Assembly: GCF_949628265.1 (NCBI RefSeq)
Contig: NC_088787.1
Span: 34,274,844 to 34,338,843 of the forward strand
Source: Cloeon dipterum
Taxonomy: Eukaryota; Arthropoda; Insecta; Ephemeroptera; Baetidae
Direction of reading: 5' to 3'
Length of the DNA stretch: 64,000 nucleotides
A program made the position numbers and the translations under genes. Positions within the stretch are counted from its first letter, which is position 1. Every line of letters starts with the position of its first letter. Shown here one piece after another: positions 1 through 12,180 of this stretch. A model generated the notes under the pieces. The model was not told the origin of the DNA. It searched no databases and saw only the letters and a list, made by a program, of their open reading frames with translations.

Positions 1-287
1 TGTGGGTACGTATGTTTTGAACAAAAACGTCCCATTTGTTCGCATCTGTTGTCATTCCACAGTTCTTGCTACTCAAGTTTTCTCCTTGGTCAAAATCTGT
101 GAGGGGAAAAATGTAAATCCAAAATAGTAAAGCAACGATTAAGAAAATTAAAACCGAGTGGTCTTTTTATAATTAATTGATGGGTTTCTTCCAATTATTA
201 TTTTTTTAAAACAATCTTCTATTCATCACGCATCAAATTTCGAATATCAAACTTACAAAGGGAAAACAAAAATATGAGAATGCTTAC

Positions 288-378
288 ACGGAGCTGGAAT
301 GTAGTCGTCGCTCTCATTGTGAGACGTTTGTGCGGCGCAAGCCGCGAGGCTGAGGAGCACGAGAAGTGCTCGCCTCAT
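288..378 (-). CDS. candidate first coding exon of a secreted protein
   Basis: On the minus strand an ATG at 378 opens a short frame that begins MRRALLVLLSLAACAAQ, a textbook signal peptide: two arginines, a leucine-rich core and a small-residue Ala-Cys-Ala-Ala end. It continues into a hydrophilic stretch with Asn, Glu and Asp. A GTAAGC splice donor follows at 287-282, after 91 coding bases (30 codons plus one base). The rest of the gene would lie beyond the left edge, so family and function cannot be named. The sequence upstream of the start (379-430) is GC-rich and rich in CpG, as expected for a 5' UTR or promoter. A chance open frame remains possible. Confidence 0.4.
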
Positions 379-1351
379 CTCGCGATTTCTTCTCTGCGGG
401 CTGCTGCTGCGAACGTCGCGAACAGCACTCCTAGCCTGATTAAATTTTCTAGTGTCGGCACTAAAAACGAAACTTTTGGTCACCTCCCACTAGTTGGCCA
501 ATTGACCTCTAAGGCGTCGTTTTTTCGTCAACACCACAAACGTTTCAGTTCCGGTTTTTCTGTTGCTGTTGCGTGAAGGGAGAAATGGCCAATTTCAATG
601 TCAAATCGATAATCCATAGCCAGACTTGCGTCCGAGGCCGTCGTGTGATAATCTTATTTTCATCTCGAGCTAATACGTGATTTTCGTTGCCAGCCAGTAG
701 TTCTAATTAGCTGAAAACCTGTTTAGCAAAAGCTGCGGCCTATGGATCGATTTTTGCATTTTTTTAAATAACATTTCCACTAATATAATACCATAAAATA
801 AAAATTCTTTGCTGGCAAAAAGACCCGATTAATTATTCTCTTTTTAAGGAAAAACGATGATTTTATCGATTTTTATCAAGCCCGTAACGCAAATTATTTT
901 CACAAATGGCCAGATTCAAGGGAAAAATTGTTAACACACATATATGTTCTTCTATAATTTTAATAATTCAGGGAATATTTTGTATTTTTCCATTGCCCAA
1001 AAAATTGTTGTAGTTCAGTGTCATAAAAACAATTTTTTTTAAGAAATTTTAGCATCAGCATTTTGTGTTCTTCGGCAATTGAGGAGGGAACAGCAGCGTC
1101 GCATCAACGGACGCCGTCCCGAAATCGGGAAAATTCCGACGAGAAAATCACATGATTGAACGGGCGGCATTTTTCAGTCAGTTCGCGCCCGCGCAGCCGC
1201 GGCTTCAGAGAGCGAATTCGTGGTCGCGCAGTGGCGCCGACTCCTCGGGCTGCTTCACGGGCGGCGCCTCGTGCGTCGCCGCCTTGCCCAACTCGACGTT
1301 GCTGCCAATCGAGCTTTTCGAGCTCCATCGTCGCCGGCACCAGTGGTGGCG
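379..1351. other. non-coding, with a CpG-rich promoter-like block at its right end
   Basis: The left part (379-560) is moderately GC-rich and may be the promoter of the minus-strand signal-peptide exon. From 570 to 1080 it is AT-rich with A/T homopolymers and I see no gene. From about 1085 to 1350 the base composition changes abruptly to CpG-rich (runs such as gcgcccgcgcagccgcgg), which in this AT-rich neighbourhood suggests a promoter and 5' UTR of the plus-strand candidate exon that follows. Confidence 0.4.
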
Positions 1352-1392
1352 ATGAGCGACGAGCCTTTAAGAGATCGAACCAGAACTACCAA
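1352..1392 (+). CDS. candidate short first coding exon after a CpG-rich leader
   Basis: An ATG at 1352 directly follows the CpG-rich block and reads MSDEPLRDRTRTT, then meets a GTGCGC donor at 1393 with two bases left over. The hydrophilic, charged start and its position just after a CpG-rich leader fit a first exon with a long intron behind it. I could not find the next exon in the window. The call rests on composition and a plausible donor only. Confidence 0.25.
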
Positions 1393-2545
1393 GTGCGCAT
1401 GTTTTTCCTTTTCAAGTAATTGTCAAACTAAATTTCTCTGAAAATTGGCTCTGAAAAAAATGCTTAACAATAAGTTAAACCTGAATTTGTGTGAAATATA
1501 TAAAAAAACGAGGAGGTAACAATAAATAATAAAATCGTCTAAAACCATTTAAATTAAAAAAAAACTCTCTAAAACCGAACGAATTTAATGAAATTTGACT
1601 AAAAAAATTGAAATTTGATGTTACTAGAGTTTTTCCGTAACATTTTAAATTATATTTTTGGCGTTTTAAAGTGCATAATAATTCAGTTAATTATTCACGA
1701 CCGCTGCGTTGAGACTTGCGAACCCAAAGCGTGTTAATAATATTTTATTTTGTTTAAATCAACGGATAATAAATATTCATATTTTTACTCAACACAAGCA
1801 GGCAGACGCTTATTTTCATTGGCAATTATCGCAATTACCATCCTAGAGTGGCCTGTTTGCCTTGAACGCTTGAGACATTTGACATTAGAGGCGAGGAGAG
1901 AGCTGCCAAATATGCTGCCCGCCCGCTGTTGCCCGGCCGGTTTCCGCATTTTATGAGCAAATTATGCGACCTGCCGGTAACCGGAGCAGCGCCAGATGCC
2001 TGCTCTCGTCATTTCATTTAATATATTTGGCAGCAATTTTGGCCAGGAAAATGCGGGCACCTCTCATTGCGGGCGTGAATGCGTCATCGTCTTTGTTTTT
2101 ATATTTAATTTAATTGTTTCATTTCCTCAAAACAGCAAATGTTAATTTACTCACTTTTGAATTAGTTGGAATTTTCAAGATATTTCACATTGAAGGTTTG
2201 AGTTGTTAGAACGACTTTGGATGTTGAATTGCGGGATCTTCTGTATGCCCCTTTATTCCTCTTGCCGCATTATCACCTTCCACGCTTGCACCTTTGTTCA
2301 GGCAGCTGCTCTTTTTCGTGCGAAAATCCAGCCTCTATTGCCGCAATACTCACAACACGACGACGTGCTGTGCTCCTTTTTCAAGATACTTTGATTCTTG
2401 CAGTTAGAACAAAAAATGTTTCATTTATATGTATTTGAAATAAAATTCTGATACGCTTTCGAGGACGCATTGATTTTAATTTCACTTAATTCATGTCAAC
2501 TGAGAGAGAGAATTTATTTTAGACAGATGTATATACAATGGCACC
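1393..2545. other. AT-rich non-coding stretch
   Basis: No convincing exon on either strand. Short open frames near 1750-1950 and 2200-2440 lack domain signals, splice context or codon bias. The motif cgtctaaaacc occurs at 1534-1546 and recurs as a subterminal repeat of the hAT-like element at 10920-12180, so a relic of that family may lie at about 1525-1580. Confidence 0.4.
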
Positions 2546-2549
2546 CGCA

Positions 2550-3100
2550 TTGGTAAAACCGAGCGAGACGCGTGCTCGGAGGAAAGCAAAAACAACAAGA
2601 GTGGCAGGCGATGCGAGAAAATCAAAATTCGAATTGGACTCTCGTCTCTTTTGGGACGAATTAAACCAGCTGTTAGCCGCGCTCCTTTTCTGGAAACTTC
2701 AACTCTTGCAACAAATATGCGATCTTTAGAGATAGATTGGAAAAAAGGAGGATATTGGCGTGGTTATGAGTTCTTCAAGGGATTAGTTTTATTAAATTCC
2801 TTATTTATGTAATTATAATTAAAAGGCCTACAAACAATTACTAAATATTTAATACAAAACAGAGAAATAATAATTTAGCAGGTAAAAACGCAAAATAAGA
2901 AGTGCTCACGCCTGATTGGAGACAAAGCCATCATTTTTAAACTAAATCGCTTAGAGCTATGCAACCGGCGTGAGACGCGAGCTCGGCAGAAAGCATAAGC
3001 AATTAGAGTGGCAGGCGCTGCGAGAATAGCAAAAATTAAGTTAGACTTGTCGGGATCGGGACGAGGGATATTGCTTTCGAACCTTAGGAATAGATTGATG
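2550..3100. repeat. pair of direct repeats of a dispersed family (2550-2740 and 2945-3100)
   Basis: Two stretches about 400 bp apart share the order gagacgcg..gctcgg, ggaaagca or gaaagca, a gtggcaggcg core and a terminal gatagattg-like end. The same core, in the form gctacgcaaccggcgtga followed by cggcggaaagaataaacaaaaa and gcggcaggcgc, occurs inside the segmental units at about 20235, 27990 and 39295. It is therefore a dispersed repeat family; I cannot name its class. Confidence 0.55.
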
Positions 3101-3697
3101 TACCAGAAATTATCAACAAACAGGCACTTTAAGCGTTGGTTTACATAAATATTTGAACAATAATTGTACCGACATGACCTACCCTAATTAATTTACTAAT
3201 TTTTTAGGAGATGCAATTTTATTGACCAATAAAAGAAAATAAATTTCATTCGTTTTTAATCAATTAAGCAATGTTTTTATTAAATTCATCATTATTTACA
3301 ATTCAATCTCTCTCAAAGTAAAAGATTTTACAAATCCAATACTCCTACTTTGGAAACTTTTTTGCTTTCAACAAACAAAATAGACAGCGCTCAAGTTTGC
3401 GTTGTACGAAAGCCGTGCGGTTTTCTATTTTAACATTCAAGCCTCTGCAAAAATGGAAACAAACGTAAAAAAGAATATTCACTGCGATCAATCTACCTCT
3501 GATTGGCTGTCCTTAAAAATTGCATACATGTTCGAAAAATTGCTGACTATATAGCGTTAATTCATTGATTTGTGAAACAATTCTTCATCAGTTAAATTCA
3601 ACTAACTCTACGGTAAAATTTGTACATATTATATAGGAGTGATTTTAGCTATATACACAAATAATTACAAATTTTCCTGATGATTCAGAAAACAAAG
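3101..3697. other. AT-rich non-coding stretch
   Basis: Nothing recognisable apart from A/T-rich low-complexity sequence. It lies immediately downstream (3') of the decayed minus-strand LRR gene and would contain its polyadenylation region if that gene is transcribed. Confidence 0.4.
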
Positions 3698-5012
3698 TCA
3701 GAAACATTGGTCCGACGATAAGTGGAAACTGTAATCTTCTCCAGTCAAGTTCTTAAAATCAATGCCGATTTTAAGATCAGTCAAATTCGGAATGAAAGCC
3801 ATTGCTTTTTTGTACAGATTATGAATTGCTGTTGTAAATTTTGACCTGGACCGAGGGTTAATAATTTCAAACACGTTGTAATGAAACGATGACAAATGGC
3901 ACAGAATCTGCTTTCTGGCGATCAGATCAGCCACTTTCTCCAAATCACTTACTTCAAATTTCGACCCTTCCAGTGAAACTTTTTCAGGCATGGCGCCCAG
4001 AGAATGGTTGAGAGAATGACTGGTTTACACCTAAAATAAAAATAAAGTCACAATCAAGAATTTAATTAGAATAAAACCAGACTAGCTCTCTCAGGTTGGA
4101 AAATTTCTGGATTGGCTCTTCACCGTCTACCACATCCACGCGATCAAAGCACAGTTTTTCTAAGTTTGGGCATTTCTCGAAAATGGTTCCTAGCTTGATG
4201 CTGCAGAACGATTCAGAGAGTTCGAGGCTTGTCAGGCTGGCCCCATAAGCGTCTAGAAGTCTCTCCAGCACGCCAAGAGACGAGAAATGGCTCACACAGA
4301 GAAACTCAAGGCAGTCAAAATTCATCAAAGCATCCAGGGCTGGTTTTGAATAAGTCTCTTCAGCAGACAGGTTGACCTACAAATATTTATACATATTTTG
4401 AAATAAGTGGAAAAAGAATGTACTGAAGACAATAGATACAAGGCTACATTGAATTTAATTTACCTTCAGATGGGTAACGTTTGGAAAACGCCAATGAATT
4501 TTTGCGTCGTAAGGTCGAGTGCAGAGGTGTTGCAGAGGAGACGATTTACAAGGAAGAGTTAAATCGCCGAACATTTCTGTTGAGAAACCATGACTGTCCA
4601 CCCGACTTTGAACGATTTCCAACTTTGGAAGGTTTTCGATGCAGTATTTGGAGAATCTCCTAACAAAGTCTCCTGAGGTGAATTGGGCGAAGAGGAAGAC
4701 TTTTAGTTTGCCAAAGATTTTTCTGAACATCGCTTGATCTCCAAACGCGTTGTACAAATTGTGCTCAGCCAAGTATACGTCCAAATGTTCCAAAGCGGGT
4801 AGTTTCTTACACAGCTTGAGGAGGTTGGGGAACTCTATGGCGCAGTTTTTGATGCACAGCTTCTTCAAATGACGCAGCTTGCCGATGTTCTCGAGAGCAT
4901 CTTGCTCAAGGCAGCCATAGAAGCTGACGCATTCCCTTTCCTTCGTCAATTTCCTCTCGTTGAGTATGAGAATCTCCAAATTTGGAGCGTTTTTGACGAT
5001 TCTTCGAACAAC
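3698..5012 (-). pseudogene. diverged, truncated and frameshifted LRR/F-box-like paralogue
   Basis: This is a minus-strand relative of the array genes. Exons matching family exons 3, 4 and 5 can be read at 5012-4464, 4376-4078 and 4030-3698. Exon 3 contains the family signature NAPNLEILIL (array copies: RAPNLEHLII), followed by leucine-rich segments and an LQHLC..P block matching the array's LRHLCISP. Exon 4 has LLDAYGASLTSLEL (array: IGAYGANLHTLII) and ends in phase 2 like the family, with a weak donor. In exon 5 the match begins in one frame (VILSTILW) and resumes at about 3985 in another, in a run of A residues, which suggests a one-base loss. No counterpart of exons 1-2 is found upstream. 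The opposite orientation and strong divergence mark it as an old copy. It could still make a truncated protein. Confidence 0.65.
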
Positions 5013-6074
5013 CTGAGGGAGGAAAAATCAATATTAATATGCTCGTCCGTGTTTAATTAACGCCTAACGCTGCATACAGATTGAGGAACCGATTTTTAAT
5101 TTAATGTAATTTTAATCGAAAATTTGATGCAAATAGGGGCAGGAATGTTTCACCACGCATCTGGTGCATTGTGATTGCAGTCAAATCGGCCTAAAAGCGG
5201 GCGCTTGCCTCATGGAGCAAATTAAAACTAAAAAATGGGTCAAAATGCGTAAAAAAGCAAAAACTCCAACATGAGAGTACATAGAAGCGAGGCGAGCACA
5301 CTAAAGCAAATGAAAGCCTGCTAAAGCGATGGATTAATGAGCTCAAATCGGTAGATAAGCGTAAATAAGTCTTGAAAATCCAAACTGCTCCTCGATTTTT
5401 TATAACTCGAATGTCCCAATTTTACATATAAAAAAGCGAGCGAAAAAAAGCGGAAAGAAGAAATAACAATCCAATCTATACGTGAAGCTACCATTTTGCT
5501 AAAGAACCTTTTCTGGAATAGCAGTAATAATAAAAAATAAAATGTATGCAGCCTGCTATGAATTAAGTGGGTTATGCAACCGGCAGTACTCATCAAAGGA
5601 AGCTATGCAACCTGTTTAAGTGCCGTTTCCAGCATTAAGGGTGAAACGGGTTAGAAACCGCGTTGAAAACCATTTCTGATGGTGAAATTAAAGCACAGTG
5701 TTTTGCTAATATGTTTTTGTTATGTTCCTGATGTAAAGAATTAAACAGTGAGCGCGTTTATGAGGCGCCTTGAGAGCGCAGGCGTCCAAAGGTGAATAAA
5801 GTAGAAAAGGGACTCAGCCACCAAGAAATACAGAGGTATTTTAGTGTTGTCTCCCTTTCAAGAACCCATCAACCAATTTGTTAAAGTCTTCCAAATCTCC
5901 TTGGGAATTCCTGCACTCAGGTTTGGTCACGCAAGACACCATTTTTGAGCGGAGAGGTTTCACTGTGGATTAAAATAAAAGTAAATAACCAACAAAGTAA
6001 AATAACAACAATTTCATTTCATAGCATTTTGGAGCGCAGAAAAAGCAACAACGGAAAGTATCAAAGTATACAGT
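5013..6074. other. non-coding stretch
   Basis: No family exon 1 or 2 is visible upstream of the decayed LRR gene. The stretch holds AT-rich sequence and a weak relic of the dispersed 'gcaaccgg' repeat near 5575. The open frame at about 5321-5596 on the minus strand is AT-rich with no recognisable domain. Confidence 0.4.
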
Positions 6075-6082
6075 ATACTGAT

Positions 6083-6385
6083 CAGCCCCTGCTCACTCAT
6101 ATGGCGCGAAAATGAGCCAGCTAAGAAGTTCTGCAGCCACACACAGGTGGCAGGTCGATAGCTTTTTAAGCCAATCAGAGGCCGTCTCGGAGTTAGTTGC
6201 CTGTTACGCCCACAAAAACTCCGCACATACGCCCCTCTACGCCTCCCTCTGCCCGTGGGCGTAACCGGCAACAAACTCCGAGACGGCCTCTGATTGGCTT
6301 AAAAAGCTATCGACCTGCCACCTGTGTGTGGCTGCAGAACTTCTTAGCTGGCGCATTTTCGCGCCATATGAGTGAGCAGGGGCTG
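6083..6385. mobile_element. 303-bp palindromic hAT-type MITE with 8-bp target-site duplication
   Basis: The ends are CAGCCCCTGCTCACTC and its inverse, and the arms (about 6083-6213 and 6256-6385) pair almost perfectly around a short loop. The flanks are an exact 8-bp direct duplication, ATACTGAT, at 6075-6082 and 6386-6393. A CAG-starting terminal inverted repeat with an 8-bp duplication is typical of hAT elements. There is no coding capacity; open frames crossing it are artefacts of the palindrome. The high arm identity suggests a young insertion. Confidence 0.85.
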
Positions 6386-6393
6386 ATACTGAT

Positions 6394-7480
6394 ATATTGC
6401 ATGCAAATAATAATGCTCTCCTCTTATTCATCTGATTGTGTTTTGAATTTTTTCTCGCTTTATATTCAAAAATTCTAACAGAGTTTAATGATAATTTTTA
6501 TATCGAAAAAGCTAAAAATTATGGGTGGCTGGCAACATCTTGTGTCATTTGCTCAACTACGTGAACGTAGAGTCTGCGGTCTTGCCACAAATTTCCAAAC
6601 AGGTGTGGGCGTGGCAAAGTACACCGGCAGCATGCAGCCCGCAACCACGTTAGAAAAATCCGACCTGATTTTCTATTCCCTAAATATCCGTGTCATCGAG
6701 AGTTTGAATCGCATTTCTTATAGTAAATATCATTCCTGACACATTCCTCCTATTGAATAACACCAAATTCCTTCAACATCGATAAAATCTCACCTGATAT
6801 TCCAAATATTATGGCGCGCCGAAAATAAACAAGTACCAACGTGTTTTGCTTGTTGACGAACGACACATGAGTAAACTGCGCATGCGTCAAGTCGCGTTTG
6901 GTGGCATAGCAGCGCGTTGACCAATCAGATGCGCCAGCTCTCTGAAGAGAGGTGCTCATTGGCCGCGACAACTGCCCTGAAACTGCAGTGCAAAGAAAGG
7001 AGTTGTAGAGTATCAGATATTTTGCCTTTGTCGCCTCCTAGTATCTATACTCTCCTTTGCTTACACTGTATGTGTTTCAGGTGGAAAAACCCACAGCTGT
7101 TTTACTCAGGAGTCCAGGTGATTGAGACAAGGAGATGCAGCGGCGCCATGTTGGAATTGGGACTCGCCTTGAATGCATGCTTTTCCCCTATGTGACGGCA
7201 TTTGGGGGCGGAGTTATGCACAGCAGCACATCAAAGAGCGGATTCTCTCCTCACTCTCCTGTGTCCTGTGTTTGCCGTGCTCAGGTCGGCGAGGGGCGTA
7301 TATACAAGCAGCTGTCAGCTGTTGCGCGGGAGAGATTCAAGAATCAAGCGTATATGTGTGGTGTATGATAGGAAACAAGACGAAATGTCATATAAAGTTT
7401 ATTTTTACTGTTACAGTGCTCGCTCTTCCCGGTCCTCGGACAGGGATAAAGGTCACAAAAATTAAATTAAACTTAATTGA
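6394..7480. other. non-coding stretch with a diverged copy of a promoter-like module
   Basis: No exon is supported. Overlapping open frames at 6917-7465 in several frames have no domain. At about 7415-7460 there is a diverged copy (cgctcttcccggtcctcgg, then acagggataaa) of the module found at 12790-12835, 27245-27290 and 38745-38795. CCAAT-like boxes occur at about 6920 and 6955. Confidence 0.4.
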
Positions 7481-7900
7481 CCAGTTGCATAAACCCTTAG
7501 TTATTGAATCCACTAACAGATGGCGCAACCACAGACTTTCTTAAAAATTTTGTTTTAAGCGGTTTTAAGGCATTTTCGCTGCGATTTCAGACTCAATCTA
7601 GCTATTTTGCGTTTTTTAATTACTTTGCTTTTTTTGACGTGCTGAAAACCAAAATCGGTTCAGTCATTCGCCGTAGAAACGTTGGAAAAGATTTTTTATT
7701 TCAAAAAATAGTTTTTCACGATTCTACGGCGATTGGCTGAACGGATTTTGGTTTTCAGCACGTCAAAAATTAGCAAATTAATTGAAGAATGCACAGTAGC
7801 TAGATTGAGTCCGAAATCGCAGCGGAAGTGCCTTAAAATCGAAAGTCTACGGTGGCGCCAGCTGTTGGCGTCTTCGAACACTTAGGGTTTATGCAACTGG
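7481..7900. mobile_element. 420-bp inverted-repeat MITE
   Basis: The terminal repeats are CCAGTTGCATAAACCCTTAG at 7481 and its near-perfect inverse ending at 7900. The inverted similarity extends through the element, including the internal gacgtgctgaaaaccaaaat block and its inverse near 7745-7765, around a centre near 7700. The flanks share TGA on both sides, a 3-bp duplication that would fit a PIF/Harbinger-like element (TNA targets), but this is weak. A related, more diverged copy is nested at 11343-11748. Confidence 0.75.
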
Positions 7901-8904
7901 TGAATTAAGAGAAAAAAACCGAAGAAAATGTGAATATATTTTTACAAACAGAAATATCTTTTGCCACTACAAGCATAGGCGATCGGTGGATTTCGATACA
8001 CCGCAAGTGTGGGAATTAAAAAGCTCTCTTTTTGATTGCCATATTTACGAGTGTCATGAGTTTGTTTTTACGATCCAAAAGACACAATTAGTTAAGAGAA
8101 ATGCAAATTGTGTCACAATATAGACCAAAACTTGCTTCTTTCCGAGCATTATCACATGAAATTTTTTCGCGCCATACCACCAGACGCCATATCTGCGATT
8201 TTATCAAATTGAAAATTAGAAGTGATTTTATTTGATAAATTTTATTGTTCTTGTTAAGAAGATGAGAAATTCAATATTTTGAGGCCCGAGAGAGGGTGCG
8301 TTCCATATATTTTCATGGTTCCTAAAATGTAGAGAAACTAAATTATTACAATCAAAGTTGAACTGCAGCTTTTGACTGCGTTGAGATATCAGACGAAATT
8401 AAGATATACGTTACTAAATATGGCGACGGCAGTGGCAAGTGGGTCCTGGCTCCTTCAAAACGGAAGTCAAATCCGAAAATTTATGAATGAATTCTTTTCA
8501 TGAAGCATCTCAAATTTAAAATTGATAAAGTTAAGAAATTAAATACAAGCAGAAAACCATTGCAAATAGACAAGACAGCAACAAATACATTTTGAGTTGA
8601 TATATTAACAATAAAAGCGCGCGAATTCAGAAAATATTATGAAGATCTTATACATTACATCCATACAGCCAAATGCGTGTCCAACAAATGAAAAATATTA
8701 TCAGTGGAGCCACAGTGTTATTCAACGTCACGTTGTTGTTTAGTGTTGTTTTCAAGCTGACCATTCTTCCTTCAAAAACACTCGCACTCTCTCGCTATTT
8801 AAACTCTGACTGTTTTCTTATAAAATCATTGCTAGTGTTCGAGTTGCGTGTAGCACAGCCTTGTCTAGCTAAATCCAGACTTTCAACTAGAAATTCGAGC
8901 TGAA
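7901..8904. other. upstream region of RBX1
   Basis: AT-rich, with no supported exon. The last 150 bases before the RBX1 start are the likely promoter and 5' UTR; the sequence cactctctcgctatttaa at about 8782 is promoter-like. Open frames here do not show coding bias. Confidence 0.4.
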
Positions 8905-9570
<666 letters not shown>

Positions 9571-9640
9571 CAAGGACTGCAGTGTGTCTTTGGCGTGGCA
9601 TTTTGCATTCTTACATAAAATCGGTTTAAATTAAGGCTTT

Positions 9641-9646
9641 AATAAA
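9641..9646 (+). promoter_or_regulatory. AATAAA polyadenylation signal of RBX1
   Basis: A canonical AATAAA lies 70 bases after the RBX1 stop codon in AT-rich 3' sequence. It is at the distance expected for the 3' UTR of a short transcript. Confidence 0.7.
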
Positions 9647-9659
9647 AGTTCATAATTCC

Positions 9660-10911
9660 ATCTTCTTCTTTTGCAAAAATAAAATTAAAGAATATGGTAA
9701 ATATATAAATATGTTTTTTGTTTGTTTTCGATTCGTTTCATAATAACCTTGTTTAGTGCCTAAGGCACATAAATATCCGGTAAACAATATATATTGTGTT
9801 ATTAGACGTTGCTCATGGGATTTACATAATGTAAAGCACACCCGAAAATGATGTAATCTTTGAATATTTAATTCACAGATTTTTTAATACTTAGTATTTT
9901 CAAGATAAAACATATCTTCAAATAGTTGCTAATATCTTACGCTGAGATAGTCAAAATTCACTGATATGTTGTTAGGGTTTTAATTATAAAAGAGGGAAAA
10001 GAGTTAAAGTTAAAAGTTATTCTTACGGGGATAAGGCCTCTTAAATAATATACTGTATGGTGAATTTCGCTTCCATTCGATAAATGATGAGGGTATTTGC
10101 CAAAAAGGAATATTTTTGGTTAGCTAATTGGTCCAAGCCTTCGTATAAAAATAAATAAAACTGCCGTAATTTCTAGAAGAATTGTAGGATTTCAATAAAC
10201 TTCTTCATTTTTGGAATCTGCTCAGCGAGACGAATCAAACGATGATTTTGCAAAAGTTAGGGGGTTTTCCTAATATTTCCTTTTATAAAAAAGTTAATAT
10301 GGGAAAATCGCGGGTCGAACATTAAGATCTAGGTCGCCGCACTAAAACATCCGCGCAAATCTTTATCATGTAGCGCGCAATATTATTCAAAGTGTCCAAC
10401 TGATGTTACCGAAAGTGTCCGAATACAATGAACTTGCACATTTTTGGACTCGTCGTGAAGAGCTGATTCTAAAATTGTTCGGTTTTCTGAAATCCAAAAG
10501 TTATAGAATTTTGAAAATTTTAAGAATTTTTGAAAAACTCCTTAAAATATCTTTTTTAAAAAAGTGAAAAATAATTTTTAGTATTATAATTTTTTTGGGG
10601 TGTCTGTACAAAGAAAATAAATTTATTTACTATTTTAATTATTTTGTGTTACGCTTAATTGGCATTGCGCTTAATTTAGCGTAGCCATAATTGACGTTAA
10701 ACAGGCGTGTGGAGGACAAAAGCGTCCCCAGAAGGAAGAGCGGGATTGAGAGAAATACATACCCTCTTGCTCTCGTGTTGTTAGGAGAGCGAACGTGTGC
10801 ATGTGTCCGAGCAGGTGCGCGATCGTGAAAGGAAGCCTCAGGCGATTGCTTTATTGATACCTGAGTTGCTCCCTCCGCTCTCCCTTGTGAGTGAACGAAA
10901 ATGTATTTTTT
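9660..10911. other. intergenic, nothing recognised
   Basis: Mostly AT-rich. The segment 10700-10900 is slightly GC-richer but has no open frame with domain content. No RNA gene or repeat was recognised. Confidence 0.4.
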
Positions 10912-10919
10912 GTCATGAC

Positions 10920-12180
10920 TAGGGTTGGGAAACTTAGACGATCGACTATTTTTTTCTGTGCTCTATTTTTTTCCAAAAACATGAAATCTTCACGAATCAT
11001 GAAAAATGAAGACGATTGACACCCACTTAAAATCGTCTAAAACCGTCTAAATTGCCAAAAATCGTCTAAACCCGCCTGAAACAGTCTTAAACCGTCTAAA
11101 ATCCCCCGAAATAGGCCGTTTGCTGGGGAAATTCTCACATCATACAATATAACAATGCAACGTTGATTTGCCGCGATTATCTAGGCTCCGCAGAGCCATC
11201 TCTGAACGGGTGGATTTTTTTTCACCTGCACCCAGCCACGGAATTATAAATTTGAACCCGCACCCCCGGTGACGTGTGTTCCAAAAACCCGCAACCGCAT
11301 TACCGAAACCCCGATTCTTCATATTATAAATTTTGCTATTCACCAGTTGCATTAAGCCCTTTGTGTTCGAAGCCGCCACCAGATGTCGCCACCGTATACT
11401 TTCGTAATATATTTAATTTTAAGGAACTTCCGCTGTGATTTCAGACTTAATCCTGCTACTATGCATTCTTGACTTAATTTATTTTCTTTTGACGTTCTGA
11501 AAACCAAAATCGGTCCAGCCATTCACTGTAGAAACGTCGGAAAATTTTTTTAAATTTATAAAATAGTTTTCCAAGATTCTACACAGATTAGCTTAACCGA
11601 TATTGGTTTTCGGCACGTTAAAAGAAAAAAATGTTAAGTGGAGAATGCACATTGGTAGGATTAAGTCTGCAAGTGCCTTAAAATTGATAGTATACGGTGG
11701 CGCCATCTGTTGGCGGCTTCACAAAATATTTCATGGTTTTTAGTGTATGAACCCGCAACCGCACCGCACCCACCAGAAATGACAAAATATTAAACCAACC
11801 CGCCACGCGGTGCAGTTAACCGCGGGTTTAAACCCGCACTCTTACACCCGTGCAGGGCTCTATTAGATATGTCGTTGGTGGTGTCATTTGGGTGACAAAA
11901 AATAATAAAAATTCATTGTATAAGTACATTTTTGTTTTTTTCCAAGGAACTTTGGTAATATTTAAGCAAATTATTTGGCCCATAATTTGAAAAATTGAAA
12001 GAAAAACAGAAAAATATTGAAAATGCATGAAATTGGTACCAGAAATCAGCCTTCTCAAAACAGTCTAAAACCGTCTAAATCACCAAAAACAGTCTAAAAA
12101 ACAGTCTTTTTGAGGGCAAAAAGCGTCTAAATATAGTCGAATATTTTGTACAAAAAAACAGTCTAAGTTTCCCAACCCTA
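10920..12180. mobile_element. 1.26-kb non-autonomous hAT-like element with CGTCTAAA subterminal repeats
   Basis: The termini are TAGGGTTGGGAAACTTAGAC at 10920 and its exact inverse ending at 12180. Both sides are flanked by the 8-bp duplication GTCATGAC (10912-10919 and 12181-12188). Inside each end, short repeats of the form cgtctaaa or agtctaaa accumulate (about 11030-11105 and 12058-12160), typical of transposase-binding subterminal repeats in hAT elements. No transposase frame is present. Another MITE (11343-11748) is nested inside, and the remaining interior (11120-11340, 11750-11870) is rich in aacccgcac-type words. Confidence 0.85.
11343..11748. mobile_element. MITE nested in the hAT-like element
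   Basis: It begins CCAGTTGCATTAAGCCCTTT and follows the element at 7481-7900 through its length, including the central gaaaaccaaaatcggt block, its inverse and the gtggcgccatctgttggcg block near the right end. The last 20 bases have diverged, so the right terminus is approximate. It is more degraded than the 7.5-kb copy, so the host element is not very recent. Confidence 0.65.

Noticed and set aside
2203..2729. Short plus-strand frames near 2.2-2.7 kb
   Set aside because: No domain, no splice context. The right-hand ones lie in a dispersed repeat.
6014..6478. Mirrored open frames on both strands near 6.2 kb
   Set aside because: They run through the two arms of the palindromic MITE at 6083-6385 and are a by-product of it.
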